DNA from: Patellaria atrata CBS 101060
Taxonomy: Eukaryota > Ascomycota > Dothideomycetes > Patellariales > Patellariaceae
Direction of reading: 5' to 3'
DNA length: 64,000 nucleotides
NCBI GenBank assembly: GCA_010093705.1
Contig: MU006094.1
Coordinates: 1,153,550 to 1,217,549 of the forward strand
The stretch's first letter is position 1; the number at the start of each line of letters is the position of its first letter. The translations under genes and the position numbers were made by a program. The notes below the pieces were generated by a model, which was not told the origin of the DNA, made no database searches, and was given only the letters and a program-made list of their open reading frames with translations. Shown here piece by piece: positions 35,501 through 47,633 of the stretch.

Positions 35501-38500
35501 GCAGTTTCAGCAGCAACTCCTCTATTTGGAATATTCTTCTTTGCTTGTGCTAGAGCAAGTGCATCTCGTTTCTTCTTCGCCTCTCGTTCAGCTTCCCGTT
35601 TGCGCTTAAAATCACCAGAATCGATGGCAGGTCGTGGTGCAGGTTTAGTAGCTGGGGTGCTGGTAGTCTTCACTTTCGTTTGTCTCGCAGCGAGTTGAGC
35701 TTTGTATATCTCTGCAGCACGAGAGTTATCCTTAACAATTCGTTTCAAATCCTCCGAAGCTTCCTCCGCAGCAGAAACAGGCTTTACATCGTCTTTTAAT
35801 CTCTCTCCCGGTGGAATATTCTTCACCCACTGACTGATTGAGCCTTGCTTTTGGACCCTTGTGGGTACATCAAAACTGGGTAATTGTCTGGAATAACCCC
35901 TGTGAGTCTCGAGTGATTGCTCTAGTTCTGCTTTCTGTTGGCCGTTGAGCTTAGATCGTGTCTTGTCTGATACGATATCTTCGACGTATTGAAGAGAGTC
36001 TTCTGTAACATCGATCTTCACTTCTCTCAAGCGTACAAGCAGTTTACTGATGAGTGTAACTGATTTGCTTGACAGATAGTCATCTCTTAATCTCAGCCAT
36101 TTTACCATCCCATTCATGGCAATTTTAGGAAATTGTAGGAGACGGTGGACCACATCCAGCTGAGAATCTGTTTCTGCTGGAACTTTCTTAAGACTCGCAG
36201 CAACAATTGAATGGTAATCAAACGCAGAGTCTGCTAGTTGCATACTATCACGACAAAACTCCATCAGAAGGGTCTTCTCATGGCCGCTGTTGCTCCATTC
36301 CTCCGTCATCTCGAAAATAACGGTCAATGTTTGCCATAATGCCTCCCAGAAGCTTTCCGTAACTTTACCTTCAGATTTAGATAGCACACGGGATCGAAGA
36401 AGCCCCTGTGAGTCACAAAGATTATCCATAATATCAGTGCTGATTCTGAGGATACTAGGCATAGGGGCAAAGATCTTCTTGCGACTTATGTGCTGTAAGG
36501 TTGAGAAGAAAGAGGTAAGAACAGCCGTATACGATGTATCCAAAATATAGGAAAGAGCTTCCTTACGATCATCATGAAAGCTGGCACATTTAATGAACTC
36601 CACAGCTATTTGGCGAGTGCTTTGCTCTGAAGCAAATAACATGGGAATTATCGCCGCAGTAGATTCAGGGACAACCAATATGCTTTCTAAATGTTCTGGC
36701 CCAAAGGAGTTCAGTCTTTCTAATATTTCCGTAACAAATCCCCAAAGCTTCTCGAGAAGGTCGTTATATTTCTTCATGGGAGGAGGAATTTGTTGTGTTG
36801 ACTTAACAACATACTTCTCAAGTCCAAGAAGTGATCGTGCTCCAAGCAAGGCATTTGTGGCTAGCATAAAGTTCCCAGTGTGTACCCCTTTGATGATTTC
36901 TTCCCAAATTGGACTTGAGTGGGTATCAGTATCCTGCGGTGACGGTTTACCTCGTGCGACTGCATCATAATACATTGCCAGTGATAAACAATCCAAGGAG
37001 ATGGCTCTGCGTATGACCTCTAGGGAGAGATCAACTGACTCGTGCGAACCTTGCCTGCCATTAGAATCATGTGTTTCGGCGACGATGTTCTTAATGTGGA
37101 GTTGAATGATGTCCAGGATATCCGCAACTGTAGTATTCCCAACGAATTGGGTCCCCGTCTGCACCGCTCCTAGCAATCGCAGAGTATGACATAAAACCTT
37201 CAACCCAACATTGTAGCAATATCCTCGCGCTGTGCGAGAATATGTGTCAGACTGCAAGCGGCCCATAAGCTGATCAACAAGCGCACGGCATGCAGGAGCT
37301 TGATTCGCTGGTTTTATGGAAGCAACGAACGGTGAAATCCACGTAAATGCGTCTTCAAGACTTCCACGCTCAGAATCATTATCCAAGTTCGCTGTTAACA
37401 GAATCTTTTCCATAGAAGGGCTATTAAATATCTGCTCGATGATCGTTTTAGGCGAAATAGGACCCATAGAGTTCCAGAATACAGTAGGTGCTTTCGTCAA
37501 GAGCTCCCCAACTGTCTGGAGAAGATCGGTAAAACAACTAGAATCGAACTGTAGATGTTCCAATGCAAGCCTGCATAGGTCTGTATCCATACCGGCCAAG
37601 GAATGGATGATAAGAGCTTCGTCGAGTTTTCCAACTATGAGTTTTGCGCCGTTCCAAAAGATAGGTAAGAAGCTAAGATCCATCGCTGCTAATGTGACAC
37701 GTTTCATTGCTTCGTCGAGGGCATCGTGAACGCTTCCTGAAAATTCAGAGCTCGTCATGTTCCTTCGAAATCTACTCCATGAGGTAAAAGCCCAATGATA
37801 CCTCCTATCATTCAAAGTGAAAAGAAAATACGTCATAGCGGGAGAATACCCGTTGAGTTTAAGACGCTTTTTCATCTGGACCATTTCAAAAGGTTTATCG
37901 AAGTACTTCTGTAGGAGCCTCTCATCAGTCAAGAAGGCTTTGCAACTCAGAGTTTCAAAGATAGCGTAAAGACCATTACTATCCAGACAACTGATACCTC
38001 TTTTTTCAACTGGAGCATCGGACAAATTTTTGGCAGCCTTCTCTAAACCTGCCCTGATCCGTTGAATGTTGAGATTGTCAACCAGACGGAGGAAGTTAGC
38101 AACGTCTTCTACGTCAAACGTTGCTTCTAACAGTTCTCTTAACTGAGGTCTAGATCTGTGATATTCTCTGATGCAAATATCGCAACATCTCAGTTGATTG
38201 TCCAAGCGTTCTGTCAGCCAGTGTTTATATGGTTCCGCTTCGCTTCCGTCGTACGCCAGGATTTGAAATGAGGCCAATATCTTGTCTTTTCTGGTAGTTA
38301 CCTCTTTGATCTTCCGATGTCTCTCTTTCCTATCTTCACTATCTTCCTTTTCAATTTGGCCTATTACGTCCTCATCGAAGAAATGGCTATCGTCATCAGG
38401 TCCCTCGCGCGGGCAGAAAAGGTGGGTGTCTGGAGACAATTGCTGAAGTTCGCTAGTGATTGGATGGTTATTTACCTTGTATATGTGATGGATATGGATA

Positions 38501-38540
38501 GAACTTACTGCAAGCTTGATAGTAAGGTTGCGGAATCCAT
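32525..38540 (-). CDS. SEN1: Sen1 superfamily 1B RNA/DNA helicase
   Basis: Three exons: 38540-38509 (32 nt), 38452-34520 and 34472-32525. The total is 5913 nt, giving 1970 aa. The first exon gives MDSATLLSSL, then the Sen1 N-terminal helical domain. The helicase core carries Walker A GPPGSGKT (about 1322-1329, split by the second intron), the DEAA box (VVVDEAAQC, about 1552-1560), GDPKQLPPTV, DTQYRMHPEI, NTTDAFQGRE and MNVGLTRAKSSLWVLGN. The C-terminus is basic (PPKRKKPVDPF, NRPKKPKPE), consistent with nuclear import. Sen1 terminates noncoding RNA polymerase II transcription and resolves R-loops. Acidic (EEESEEEDEEDELD) and Lys/Arg-rich stretches precede the helicase. Length matches filamentous fungal orthologues. 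Confidence 0.95.
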
Positions 38541-39181
38541 TGCTCGGTTGGGATAGAGAGCCACCTAACAAATGACTGGATTTCACCAGAGGTTATGGCA
38601 AGAAAGAATCTATTCGAAGAAGCTCAATCTCTCTTAAGAGAGCTCCATAACGTTTGTTGAGCTTCGCAATAAGAAGTTAACTGAAATCACAGAGGCGAGG
38701 TTGGTGTGCGAATTGTCCCCAATCTACCGCAACTGCGAAGACCTTCAAGCAGGGCCAGTGCGTTGATTCACGTGTCAGGATACTCAGATGAGAACAATCT
38801 AGCGAAGAAAGCGTGTGAAATGGCGTAGAGATGACCCAACTCAAGAAGAGCTGTGAGGAAGCGGGGAGTGGAGTAAAAGGAGGGCGCTGGAAGTATGACC
38901 GGCCCTATAAAGTCATATAGTCCCAGCTTATGATCTAGTCGAAGGAAAAGTGAGAAAGTGGAACGTTTCCAGAGGGGTTGGTATTTTTGTATCGGGTTTA
39001 AGGTAAGTTCTATGCCATCACTAGAGAGACGCGGTTGCGCGTTGGTTTGTAGTTCTACCCGCCGCGGGATTTGCGGAGTTACTTTTTCAATTTCACGTTT
39101 TTCTCAACCTTTCAAATCAGTGTACAACACTGCGCGAGTTATCAGGCCTCACTCGCTTTTAAGCTTACCTTAGGTCCATAT
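38541..39181. promoter_or_regulatory. Divergent promoter region SEN1 / thioesterase
   Basis: This 641-bp spacer separates two starts on opposite strands and must hold both promoters. I see no distinct element that I would name. Confidence 0.5.
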
Positions 39182-40204
39182 ATGTATAATTTTATCTCCA
39201 CTCACTCGAGACAGCAATGGAGTCTCCGATCTCATCTTGTTACCCCTCTATTCGGCCGCTCTTATCACGTTCATTCCAGTCGTCGACGTGAAGCTACAGA
39301 AATTTTTAATGAGCCTGCTAAGACTATCAATTACAGAGCGTCGAAACATGCCCGATCATCTCGTCGACCAATTCTTTATGCTGCGATCTTCTTCGTACTA
39401 GGGATCGCCATCGGTCGAACCGTAAACCCATTCCTCAGTCCCACCCCACTTCCACTCCTGGACAGTCCCGAAGAGCGTCTATTGAGCAAATCATCATCAA
39501 AGGCAATTGATGCATTGCCTATTATACAGGAACTTCGATCCTCCATATCACCGAATCCCAACGACTCAAAAGCCCTCTACTCCAATGTCGAGCGGGAGAA
39601 GTTTTCTTCAGGTAGATATGCTGGATTCGTTGAGATTTTACCCGGGCATGGACAAGCAGTTTCGAGAACTTTTACAAGAAAATCGCTAGCGGGCTCAAAC
39701 AAAGTCGGACAGACCCGAACATTCTTCAACCCCAGTACTAAAGAAGTGATTGCCGTTATCTGGTTTGGGACGTTGGTATCCGGTTGGCCAACAATTACTC
39801 ATGGCGGCGTGATTGCGACGATAATGCAGGACAATATGACCAAAGTGCTTACGGGGCTCAAGAATCTAGAAGATATACGAGAGCCCTCTACTTTGAGCAT
39901 AACTTATCTTGCTCCCACGTGGTCAAATAACTTCTTTGTACTGCGAGCCAAACTTGGTGCATCAGAACCGTCACAGAAAGAGTCAGATGTAGGACAGAGA
40001 CCGGAACCATCTAAGGACTTGACCAAGGAGATACAGAACCAACCAAATTTCTTCAAACCTACAATACGTCTCCAGACGTCCGCTACGTTGGAAACCCTTG
40101 ACGGCAAGATCTGTGTCAAGAGCAAAGCATTATGGGAGATATGTGATATTCCCGAGCATATACGGGAGGATTTACTCACTTCACCCATTCCAATTGTTCG
40201 TTGA
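39182..40204 (+). CDS. Membrane-anchored HotDog-fold thioesterase family protein, probably mitochondrial
   Basis: Single-exon 340-aa model; the first ATG in the open frame is at 39182. The N-terminus (MYNFISTHSRQQWSLRS) is basic and Ser-rich, like a mitochondrial presequence. A TM segment, ILYAAIFFVLGIAIG, follows at about residues 62-78. The C-terminal half has the 4HBT/HotDog signature GWPTITHGGVIATIMQDNM, with the His-Gly-Gly typical of THEM4-like and fungal FMP-type members, and SITYLAPTWSNNFF. The likely role is acyl-CoA or acyl thioester hydrolysis near the inner mitochondrial membrane. The substrate is unknown. Confidence 0.8.
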   Translation: MYNFISTHSRQQWSLRSHLVTPLFGRSYHVHSSRRREATEIFNEPAKTINYRASKHARSSRRPILYAAIFFVLGIAIGRTVNPFLSPTPLPLLDSPEERLLSKSSSKAIDALPIIQELRSSISPNPNDSKALYSNVEREKFSSGRYAGFVEILPGHGQAVSRTFTRKSLAGSNKVGQTRTFFNPSTKEVIAVIWFGTLVSGWPTITHGGVIATIMQDNMTKVLTGLKNLEDIREPSTLSITYLAPTWSNNFFVLRAKLGASEPSQKESDVGQRPEPSKDLTKEIQNQPNFFKPTIRLQTSATLETLDGKICVKSKALWEICDIPEHIREDLLTSPIPIVR

Positions 40205-40599
40205 AAAAATAATAATAATAATGAATTTAACAGCATGAACGAGCATCTACATTGACTACGAGCATTGGATTAGAGATTCTAGAGGTTGTGAACGACCTCT
40301 TGGATATCTATATATATTGTGGCTCAGTTCGAACTAGCGCAAGACGTGGACGGGAGCATCGCGATCTTCTGAGCGCAGAAACGAGGGGCTGGGGGAGTGA
40401 GGCTGAGCAGCGTACCGTAAGGTAGTAGCGGTTACAGTAGAACTACCTTACCTTTTTATACCAGACATTTCCATTATACGACACTCGGACGATTTACATA
40501 CATTTTACACTTATAGCAAATAAAGCGCGCTGTAGGGGCCTCTGTCACTCATTGGGAGAAATTCACGTCGATAGAATTCCACGGCGAACGAAGAAGAGA
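40205..40599. other. Short intergenic region
   Basis: AT-rich spacer with an (AAT)n run right after the stop codon of the thioesterase gene. It must hold the promoter for the following gene. Nothing else seen. Confidence 0.5.
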
Positions 40600-42063
40600 A
40601 TGCTATTCTCTGTATACTCAGCTCTAGTTAGTAATAGATTGAAGGGAAGGATAGATTTTTTGCTTCCGGAAGTTAGACACCACAATAGTTTTCAGAAGAT
40701 ACGAGCGCTAATCACTCGATATGGTCCTTCTACCATCTTCTACTTGGTCGAAAACCCAGGAAATTTTCTCTATGTCTTGACACGTATCGAGAAAGATATA
40801 CTACCATCTAAAGCACCTGCTGCTGTTCAGTTTCGTGATTCAATGATGAATGAATTGAACCTTATAGCAGTAGCAGTAAGTTCGTGAGTTCCGGATACCA
40901 CTTCAATGGTCAATTAACTTGCTCAGGGTGCTATTCTTGCTCAGGTTGCTATTACTAGTCTGTCGCTATCCAATTTGTACGAGACGCATTGGACTGCAGT
41001 GGCTTTGTTCATAGCAAGCTTAGTTCATGGTTGCCTCGCGGTCTACGTTTCCGTCATCGCACACTCACGTTTAAGTGCTCGGTCTAAGGACGACGAGATC
41101 AAAGACTGGTTACGTAAACCACAGCACGGAATTAACGCTGAAGAATTGACCTACAGGACGCTGGAGGTTGAGGATCTTACAGCGCGTGTTCTCAATGGAA
41201 GAGTTCCTGTCACCGATGCTTCTCATGAGCAGAAGTCGTTGCATCGGCTCGTTGAGAACTTACAGTCCAACGTTGGATCTTCGCACACAGCATTCCTCCT
41301 AAGCGCGCCCCGGAAACTTCTCAATCGCTCTCTCCTCTGCTTTATCCTCGGCATGGCCATTTATCTGGGCCTCATCATGACGAGGCGGCTCAACTCAGAA
41401 CTCGGCTACCACGGCTCGATCGCAGTTTTCGTAGTGTTCATCATCACAGCCTTCATAAATATGATGTATTACGCCGTTCCCAAATCGGGCTTGAACAGTG
41501 AATATACCCCCATGCCGATCTTTGGCCGCGCGGTAGTCTCTTTACAACAAGCAATCGAAGAACGTCGTCAAGCTATTGGAATTGGACCTATTCCGTTATC
41601 CCCTTCATCTCCTCCATCCCCGCAAACAATCGTGTATCCCAGTGTCAATACTTCTCCTTCTTCAATCGAACACAACGATGACGTCGAAGCTGGCGCTTCC
41701 ATTAACGCGTCGACCATAACCTCTCTTTCCGCGCCCGACGGAATATCCACACATAGCTTCTCCACTCCCGAGATCAAATCCTCGCCTACAGACTCTCGGA
41801 TAGAATTGCAGCAGCTCTTTCCTGCTTCATCTCAAGTACTACCGCCTCCAATATCAACGTCCTTAGAACCGCAGGCGAGACTTCCTTCCCCCAATCTTGA
41901 CTCACCTCAACCCGGTAGTCAAGCCAGCAGCGTCGCGGATCAAACGTCGCTCATAACCGCGCTCGAAACACTACTCAGCCTCCAGCAGCAAACTGTAATA
42001 GCGACGCAAGCGTTGCTGCAGGAATATAAAACCGCGCAGCAGAGAGCAGGGGAGGATGTGTAG
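40600..42063 (+). CDS. Four-TM fungal membrane protein, function unknown
   Basis: Two exons, 40600-40875 and 40927-42063, with a 51-nt intron; 1413 nt, 470 aa. The junction gives ELNLIAVAGAILAQVAITSL, a clean TM segment. Four hydrophobic segments lie at about residues 85-105, 112-135, 225-245 and 255-276, with a cytosolic-looking loop between the pairs. A long Ser/Pro-rich tail follows, ending in a short Gln-rich coiled coil (TALETLLSLQQQTVIATQAL). The pattern (HWTAVALFIASLVHGCLAVY) recurs in uncharacterised fungal membrane proteins, in my recollection. No enzyme or transporter motif is visible. An upstream in-frame TTG at 40552 is not used as start. Confidence 0.75.
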
Positions 42064-43026
42064 TCTACGCTTTCAGTCGGTTGAGGACTGGCATTTTGGA
42101 TACCACTTTAGATTTGTGATTTTATTATGCGGGCTATTTCTTCTTCTTGGTTCGGGATTTGGCGTTTACGGATCTACGTCAGAGCAATTGGCGTCTTTTG
42201 ACGTCAATGGCGCTGTGGGTGGACTGTTTGAATAATATGTAACTTCATGGCCTAGCACCCTTAGTAGGGATATCTGGTATGATGTGAGAAGGTTTGCACG
42301 CAGTGTCAATCTATCTGATATCCCCTATTATCTTCGTGTAAATATTCATGCGCTCTCGTTCGCTTGTACGGTACGGTATCTAGTATGCATTTATTAGATG
42401 TACCTTCAGCTCTATCTTGTTATCTCCGTCAATATTCACGCTGTCTCGTTAGTCGTACATTATCTATGGATGTCCTAGGCATACATTAAGTTTTGTACAA
42501 ATTCCATCAACTTACCGGTTTTTGTAACATCGCATGTCGAGGCTCTACCCCAGAGCGGCTGCCTGTACAATTTTCCGCAAGGTTCTGCAAGGTAGGGAAA
42601 GGTACCGGGTCGAAATCATGCGTGGTACCGTATCGCGCTCAACAATCCTGATGACACCTTGCTCTGTATGTTGGTGGAGGTGGCATCTCACGCAGCGGGT
42701 GCAAACACACAGATCCAATCTAGTAATCGATCATTCACAAAGTTTGTACCGATCAACTAAACGTGGCCTCAATACCACACACAACTACAGACCAACTACC
42801 CATACCACCCATACACTTCAGAACAGATAGCCATCTACAACGCCGCGAAGAATGCCGCTAACAAAGTGCCGAAACTCCTACAGATCAAACAGAAAGAGGA
42901 ACAAGAATGCCTTTTGAACGCCAGACCGATGCATCCATAGCGCACCTGACACATCCATCCGCCCCCTCCTGATCCCCAGATAATCACTCTCCCACCACCC
43001 CATACCTCCCCATACGAGGAGGGGTG
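42064..43026. other. Convergent intergenic region
   Basis: This is the 3' flank of both neighbouring genes. The ORF at 42534-42830 has no motif and low quality. I see no gene. Several TACGGTAC/GTACA motifs occur. Confidence 0.5.
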
Positions 43027-44399
43027 TTATACCACATCCACGCTCCCCGGACTCCCCGTAACCGTCCCCTCCTCCTCCGGAACAAAACTCCCCGTCTCAT
43101 CCTCTCCATCCTTATCCTCACTCGCAACACTAGCAACACTAACAAAACTCTGCTGCCGCCCAACCTTCTGTTTTTTCTTCGTCGCAGGCACAGCCTCCTC
43201 ATCGTCCTCCCTCTCCCTCTTCCCATTCGCCTCCGCCTTCGGCAATCTCTTCGCCGCCACTTTATCCTTCTTCTTTTCCTTTTCGGGGGGATCGGGGACG
43301 CTTGTCTGACCACCACTGGCGGCTGCGGCTGCGGCGGCAGCAGCCATGCGCTCACGATCCGCTTTCTTGATATAGCTGCTCTTCTTCTTCTTTTTCAGGG
43401 GTTGGGCTTCCTCCTCTTCGTCGTCTTCTGCGCCCTTTTTCACCGGGCTCTTTTTATCTTTTCCCGCGGGGGCAGGGGTGCCCATCCTGCTTCCGCTCGG
43501 CGTGCCGTTCTGCGTGCCGTTCTGCGAGCCCTGGATCTTGGCGAGCGCATTGCGCGATGATTGTCTGCCGGATATGCCGAGGCATTTTTCGAGGTGTTGG
43601 GCGAAGCGGGTAATGAGGAGGGAACGTTTGCAGTTGGGGCAGGTGTGCCAGGGGATGTAGTGGGCGCCTTTGCCGGTGGGGGCGAGTTTGTTGATGCTCG
43701 TTATGTCTTTGTCTTTGTCTTCCAGGGCTCCTGAGTCTTGGGAGCCGGGTGTGGAGGTGCCGTCTTGAGCCTTCTGTTGCTGTTTTAGAAGTTCTCTCTC
43801 CTTTTTGGTCTTGTTTGATTGGTCTACAGGAAACGCGATGCCGTAGATGTCGTGTCCCGGTTTTTGCTGAAATGGGTGTTTGGTACAGTATTCCTTTGTG
43901 AAGTCTGGAACTCGGCTTCCAGCTCCTGAAATTGGGTACAGTAGTCGAGGTAGTTTACACTGAGGACAGAACACCTCGGGCGTTGTTTTAAACGGATTGC
44001 CCCGTAAATGTATCCTACCGTTGTCGTATACTGCACCGGGTGTCTCTACTCGGATAGGAGGGGGTTGTGGGAAGGAGCCTTTGGCGGGTGGAGGTAGGGA
44101 AGATGGGTCGGATGATGCAGTCGCTTCAGCAGCTTGAGTTGCTAGGACTGCCGCTGATGACATGCGAAGGAGCTTCTCTGAGCGATGTGTAGATAGAACT
44201 ATGTCGTGGATGATGTTGAAAAGACAGTCTTCGAGGATCGAGCCAGCCTATTATAGGCTGTTAGTGGACATCTCTTACCACGATGAGTACGTGAGAGAAA
44301 GGGTCCGCATACAAACTCTGCCAAATCTGCCCCATTCACCTTTATCTTCTTGGTCTCTTCTGCCCCCGTAGCTGAACTATCTCCTACATTTTCAGACAT
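43027..44399 (-). CDS. SGF11: SAGA-associated factor 11 (Sgf11)
   Basis: Two exons, 44399-44313 and 44247-43027; the intron is 65 nt, the total 1308 nt, 435 aa. The first exon gives MSENVGDSSATGAEE... and the junction yields ADLAEFAGSILEDCLFNII, the long N-terminal helix that in Sgf11 clamps Sgf73, Sus1 and Ubp8. The Sgf11 zinc finger is HTCPNCKRSLLITRFAQHLE, followed by KCLGISGRQSSRNALAKI (about residues 200-237), with two Cys, then His and Cys. It binds the nucleosome acidic patch and positions Ubp8 for H2B deubiquitination. An extra Cys pair (FCPQCKLPRLLYP) lies between them, as in filamentous fungi. The C-terminus is Lys/Glu-rich with a poly-Ala run, consistent with a nuclear protein. Confidence 0.92.
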
Positions 44400-45475
44400 G
44401 ACTGGCTTGGTGTGACCGTTCCACCACAAGCCCTTAGACAGTCAACTATGCCGGTGAGAAGCAGAATGAGAGGGAGCTGTGGTAGGTCTAAGTGAAAAGA
44501 GTGAGGAAAGGTTATTCGAGCGGACAATAGCACCGTGCGAGGATACCCTATACTCGACGTTAGCATTCTGACTATAATGCCAGAGGAGGAGCTCCCGGGG
44601 GACTCACCCAGCCACGTGCTCCCCCGATCAGGTCTTCTACAACCCCGTCGGTCACAAGGATTGAAGCAGAATCTCGCGTATGAGATGGAATACAACTACC
44701 GTCACGCGATAGTAAGGTCTAGGGACTCGTAACGCTGCGAGATGCCATAACGGGGCTCGCGATGCTTGACCGGGATCCACAGACGTGGCAAGGCCAGGAA
44801 ATCCCCATATCCAGGCGACCGTATCGAACTCGTGATTTCTCCTTGGGATCGAACAGGTCACCAAAGCTACGAAGAAGGGAAGGAAGTAAGATTAGAGGCG
44901 TACGTTAATTGAATATATCTTACGAAGCGTGTGAACTAATGGGGGATGATTATTATCCGGCAGTCTCATCTCGAAATGGAAAGGTCAAATTGCAGGGGTG
45001 CAGAAGCCGCCTCAGTTTCAGCCCTACCACAGTACAGCAGAGCGTGAGGTGAGCAGCCACCAAACCTGAGCCTCAGGCTCCCATATATGTTCTAGCCTCA
45101 CAACCTCACACCATCTCGTCTTTGATAAGGTTCTTAAAATTCACCTCTCTATGCCGGCTTCGTACTGACATAGTGGTATTTCCATGGACATTATAGAGAC
45201 TTTACCGAGGACTTTGTTCAACAATCTACCAGGTAACATATGCTGTTGGACCCCGCACCCTAATATGCTGCGAGGTCGCACAACATGGTCGAAGAACCAA
45301 TCTCAGATGATATAACCTCGTCAGGCGTTTAGGCAGTGGTAAGGGGCAACTTGGAATTGAAATGCTCCTTGTTGGTTCAAATTCTCGTATCTCCCTCTCA
45401 CTCTTCTCCCTTTTCTTGTACTCTGCCTCAAAATGAAGTTTTCTGGTCTTCTTGTTTTATCTTCGTTAAAATCAG
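44400..45475. other. Intergenic region
   Basis: No gene seen in about 1.07 kb. Short ORFs (for example 44652-44864 minus) have no motif. This region must contain the promoters of SGF11 (-) and of the following membrane protein (+). Confidence 0.5.
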
Positions 45476-46762
45476 ATGGCTGGCTATCCTCCCCTTACAA
45501 CTCTCTTCGTTCCTCCCTCAGATTGTGCTCGAATATGGAGATATGCTGGCGAAGGAGAGACGGACATATTTGGCTACTCTAGGGGTACCCGTCTCTACAA
45601 AGATATCACTGCGCCGTCCGATAATATTATCCCGTGCGAGAGCTGCTTTGACAGATGCAAACCATCGGGCTGGACATACCCACCTGCTTCTTTCAGTCCA
45701 GGAATTTGCCCCTTTGGATACGTTACCGTTGATACCAAAACGGATGGAGAGTCATCCACCGATGCCGCTTGCTGTCCAGAGTATGCTTACTTCCTTATTC
45801 GCACTGAAAAGCGCCCTCCAGTGCAAAGTTGATAGATGTTTATTTTTTACGTTACCGAATTCGTCAAGCAGCAGGTTTGTGGCTGTGTTAGAGGTATCTT
45901 TCGTAAGATACCACTAACCGAATTCTAAGTGATACCCATGTTCGAAGGATGCCTGGAGGGTGCAGTATTCCTCACCTCTAACTCTGGGCTAACTTCTTCT
46001 TCCTATGATAGGGGTCTTACGTTCACGAGTGCCAGCATTGGATCCGCCCCGGCAACATGGTTCTGTGGGGGAAATTTCTTTACCTCGACAGCCATCGATC
46101 GGATAGGCCTGGAGCAGGTCTCGAGGCCTACGGGATATTCTTATCCTCTCGTCCACACAACAGTCGGGCCTGGCACAAAATTTGCATGGCCAATATTCGT
46201 CGCCTGGCATGACAACGAGTTGTCCTCACTTGAGGAAGCAGCGCAAGCAGGGTTAGATGCTGTTGCTTCTTCAACCTCTGCTACCTCGTTCTCTCTTACC
46301 ACAACAGAAACTGGATCAAGCAATATGCCCACTGATTCCAGTACCTTGGTTTTGACGTCCGGCTCTCCGGCGGATATTACTCCAGGTAGAACGGCACAAA
46401 CCGTTCCACAAACCAGCACTTCCAATCCCGATGCTGGATCTAGCTCGAGTTCTCTAACAGCTGGCGAAATAGCCGCTATTCCTATCAGTGTCTCTGCAGC
46501 TATTTTTCTAGCTGGTATTGCAGTCTATGTTCTTAGGCGTCGACGCCGGAATGACTCTAGCGGAAAACTAGGAGGAGCAGAATTGGATGCCAGCAACAGT
46601 CATCCGCGGGAAATCGATGCAGTCGAGCCTGGGTCAAGAGAGATGGAAGCGGTGGGAAGTAGTAGATGGGAAGCCGGAGGGAAAGCGTTGTTCGAGTTAG
46701 AAGCACCGGTTCAACGGAGTGAGTTAGAGGGAGAAAAACTGAGCCGGCCGGAACTTAGATGA
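45476..46762 (+). CDS. Single-pass cell-surface protein with Cys-rich ectodomain
   Basis: Two coding parts are clear: 45476 to about 45780 (MAGYPPLTTLFVPPSDC... to ACCPE) and about 45930-46762. The first has a Cys-rich segment with the CPFGYVTV and ACCP motifs common in fungal surface proteins that begin PLTT.F.PP..C without a classic signal peptide. The second has a Ser/Thr-rich stalk, then a TM segment (AAIPISVSAAIFLAGIAVYV) and an RRRRR stop-transfer, then an acidic cytosolic tail. The intron between them is not resolved: the donor at 45781 (phase 2) does not match any acceptor that I can place, so a small extra exon or a frame error is possible. Role inferred as a wall or stress sensor; uncertain. 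Confidence 0.65.
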
Positions 46763-47633
46763 GCTCGGTCGTCAATATAAAGCTATCATTTCCTTTGAAC
46801 TAATACGGTGAGGGCATGGTAATACATCACTAGGATTGCACCGTTTTTCTATAGTAATACCTGGATGAACTGAAAGAGGTTCTTATGTATAGCTTATCAT
46901 CTAATTTAGATGTATGGTGAATTGGATTGTAGATCAATATATGGCTTCTCTTATAAGATACTTTGTACTGTAGTGTAAGAAAGAACAGGGCAAGTAAGTT
47001 ACGATTACGTCATCCACCATATTTAAGACCATAACCTCCCCGTCAGCTCAGGGTAAAAGGCTTCCTTTCATTCATCAAAGTGTAATTATTGTATCCATGG
47101 AATAATAGTCCCATTGAAGTAGTATTGGGTTGATATCCTGTACAATATCATCGACATTTTGACGTCCTAGAGTAGTTCTTACCGATGGGAGACCTTTCGA
47201 AACTTCAGAGCGTTATTGTCGATGAAAACAGTAGGGTATCCTCTTGAGTAGGGCAGACTTTGCCCAATTTTGCGAATAATATAGAAAGCATCTAACACTG
47301 TCTTTCTAGATGGTAACACGCGTAAAGGTCTTTCCTTTGCAACCGACGATCTCAATTTGCTTTCTGTAAGATCTGACTTTGCTCCGAACCTCCTCAATAT
47401 ATGAGCAACCTCGTCGGCCCAGCTCAGATTCAGTTCATCAACCAGGGCACTCAATGATGTTACCACTCTATCTTCAAACGCCATCAATCTAGACCTCGTC
47501 AAACTCTGGATCAAAGAGTGAAAATTAATCATGGAGACGAATGTCAACGTCGAGAACTTGGTTCCCTCAACACGCTTGACGCAGATATCTTCCTCGTTGA
47601 CGTCCAAAGAAAGTGTCTGGTGAAAGGAACCAC
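46763..47633. other. Interval without a firm gene
   Basis: A minus-strand ORF at 47179-47607 (142 codons, listed separately) is the only candidate. The rest is AT-rich. Confidence 0.4.
47179..47607 (-). CDS. Possible small ORF, antisense-upstream of HET pseudogene
   Basis: 142 codons with fairly balanced composition and a protein-like pattern (LSWADEVAHILRRFGAKSD). It has no recognised family, no introns and no clear partner. It lies directly upstream of the HET relic on the opposite strand and could be chance or part of a decayed gene. Low support. Confidence 0.25.
   Translation of the reverse strand: MDVNEEDICVKRVEGTKFSTLTFVSMINFHSLIQSLTRSRLMAFEDRVVTSLSALVDELNLSWADEVAHILRRFGAKSDLTESKLRSSVAKERPLRVLPSRKTVLDAFYIIRKIGQSLPYSRGYPTVFIDNNALKFRKVSHR

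Noticed and set aside
43024-43560. Plus-strand ORF of 178 codons
   Set aside because: It is antisense to the Lys/Arg/Glu-rich tail of SGF11, and its Leu/Arg-rich composition is a shadow of that.
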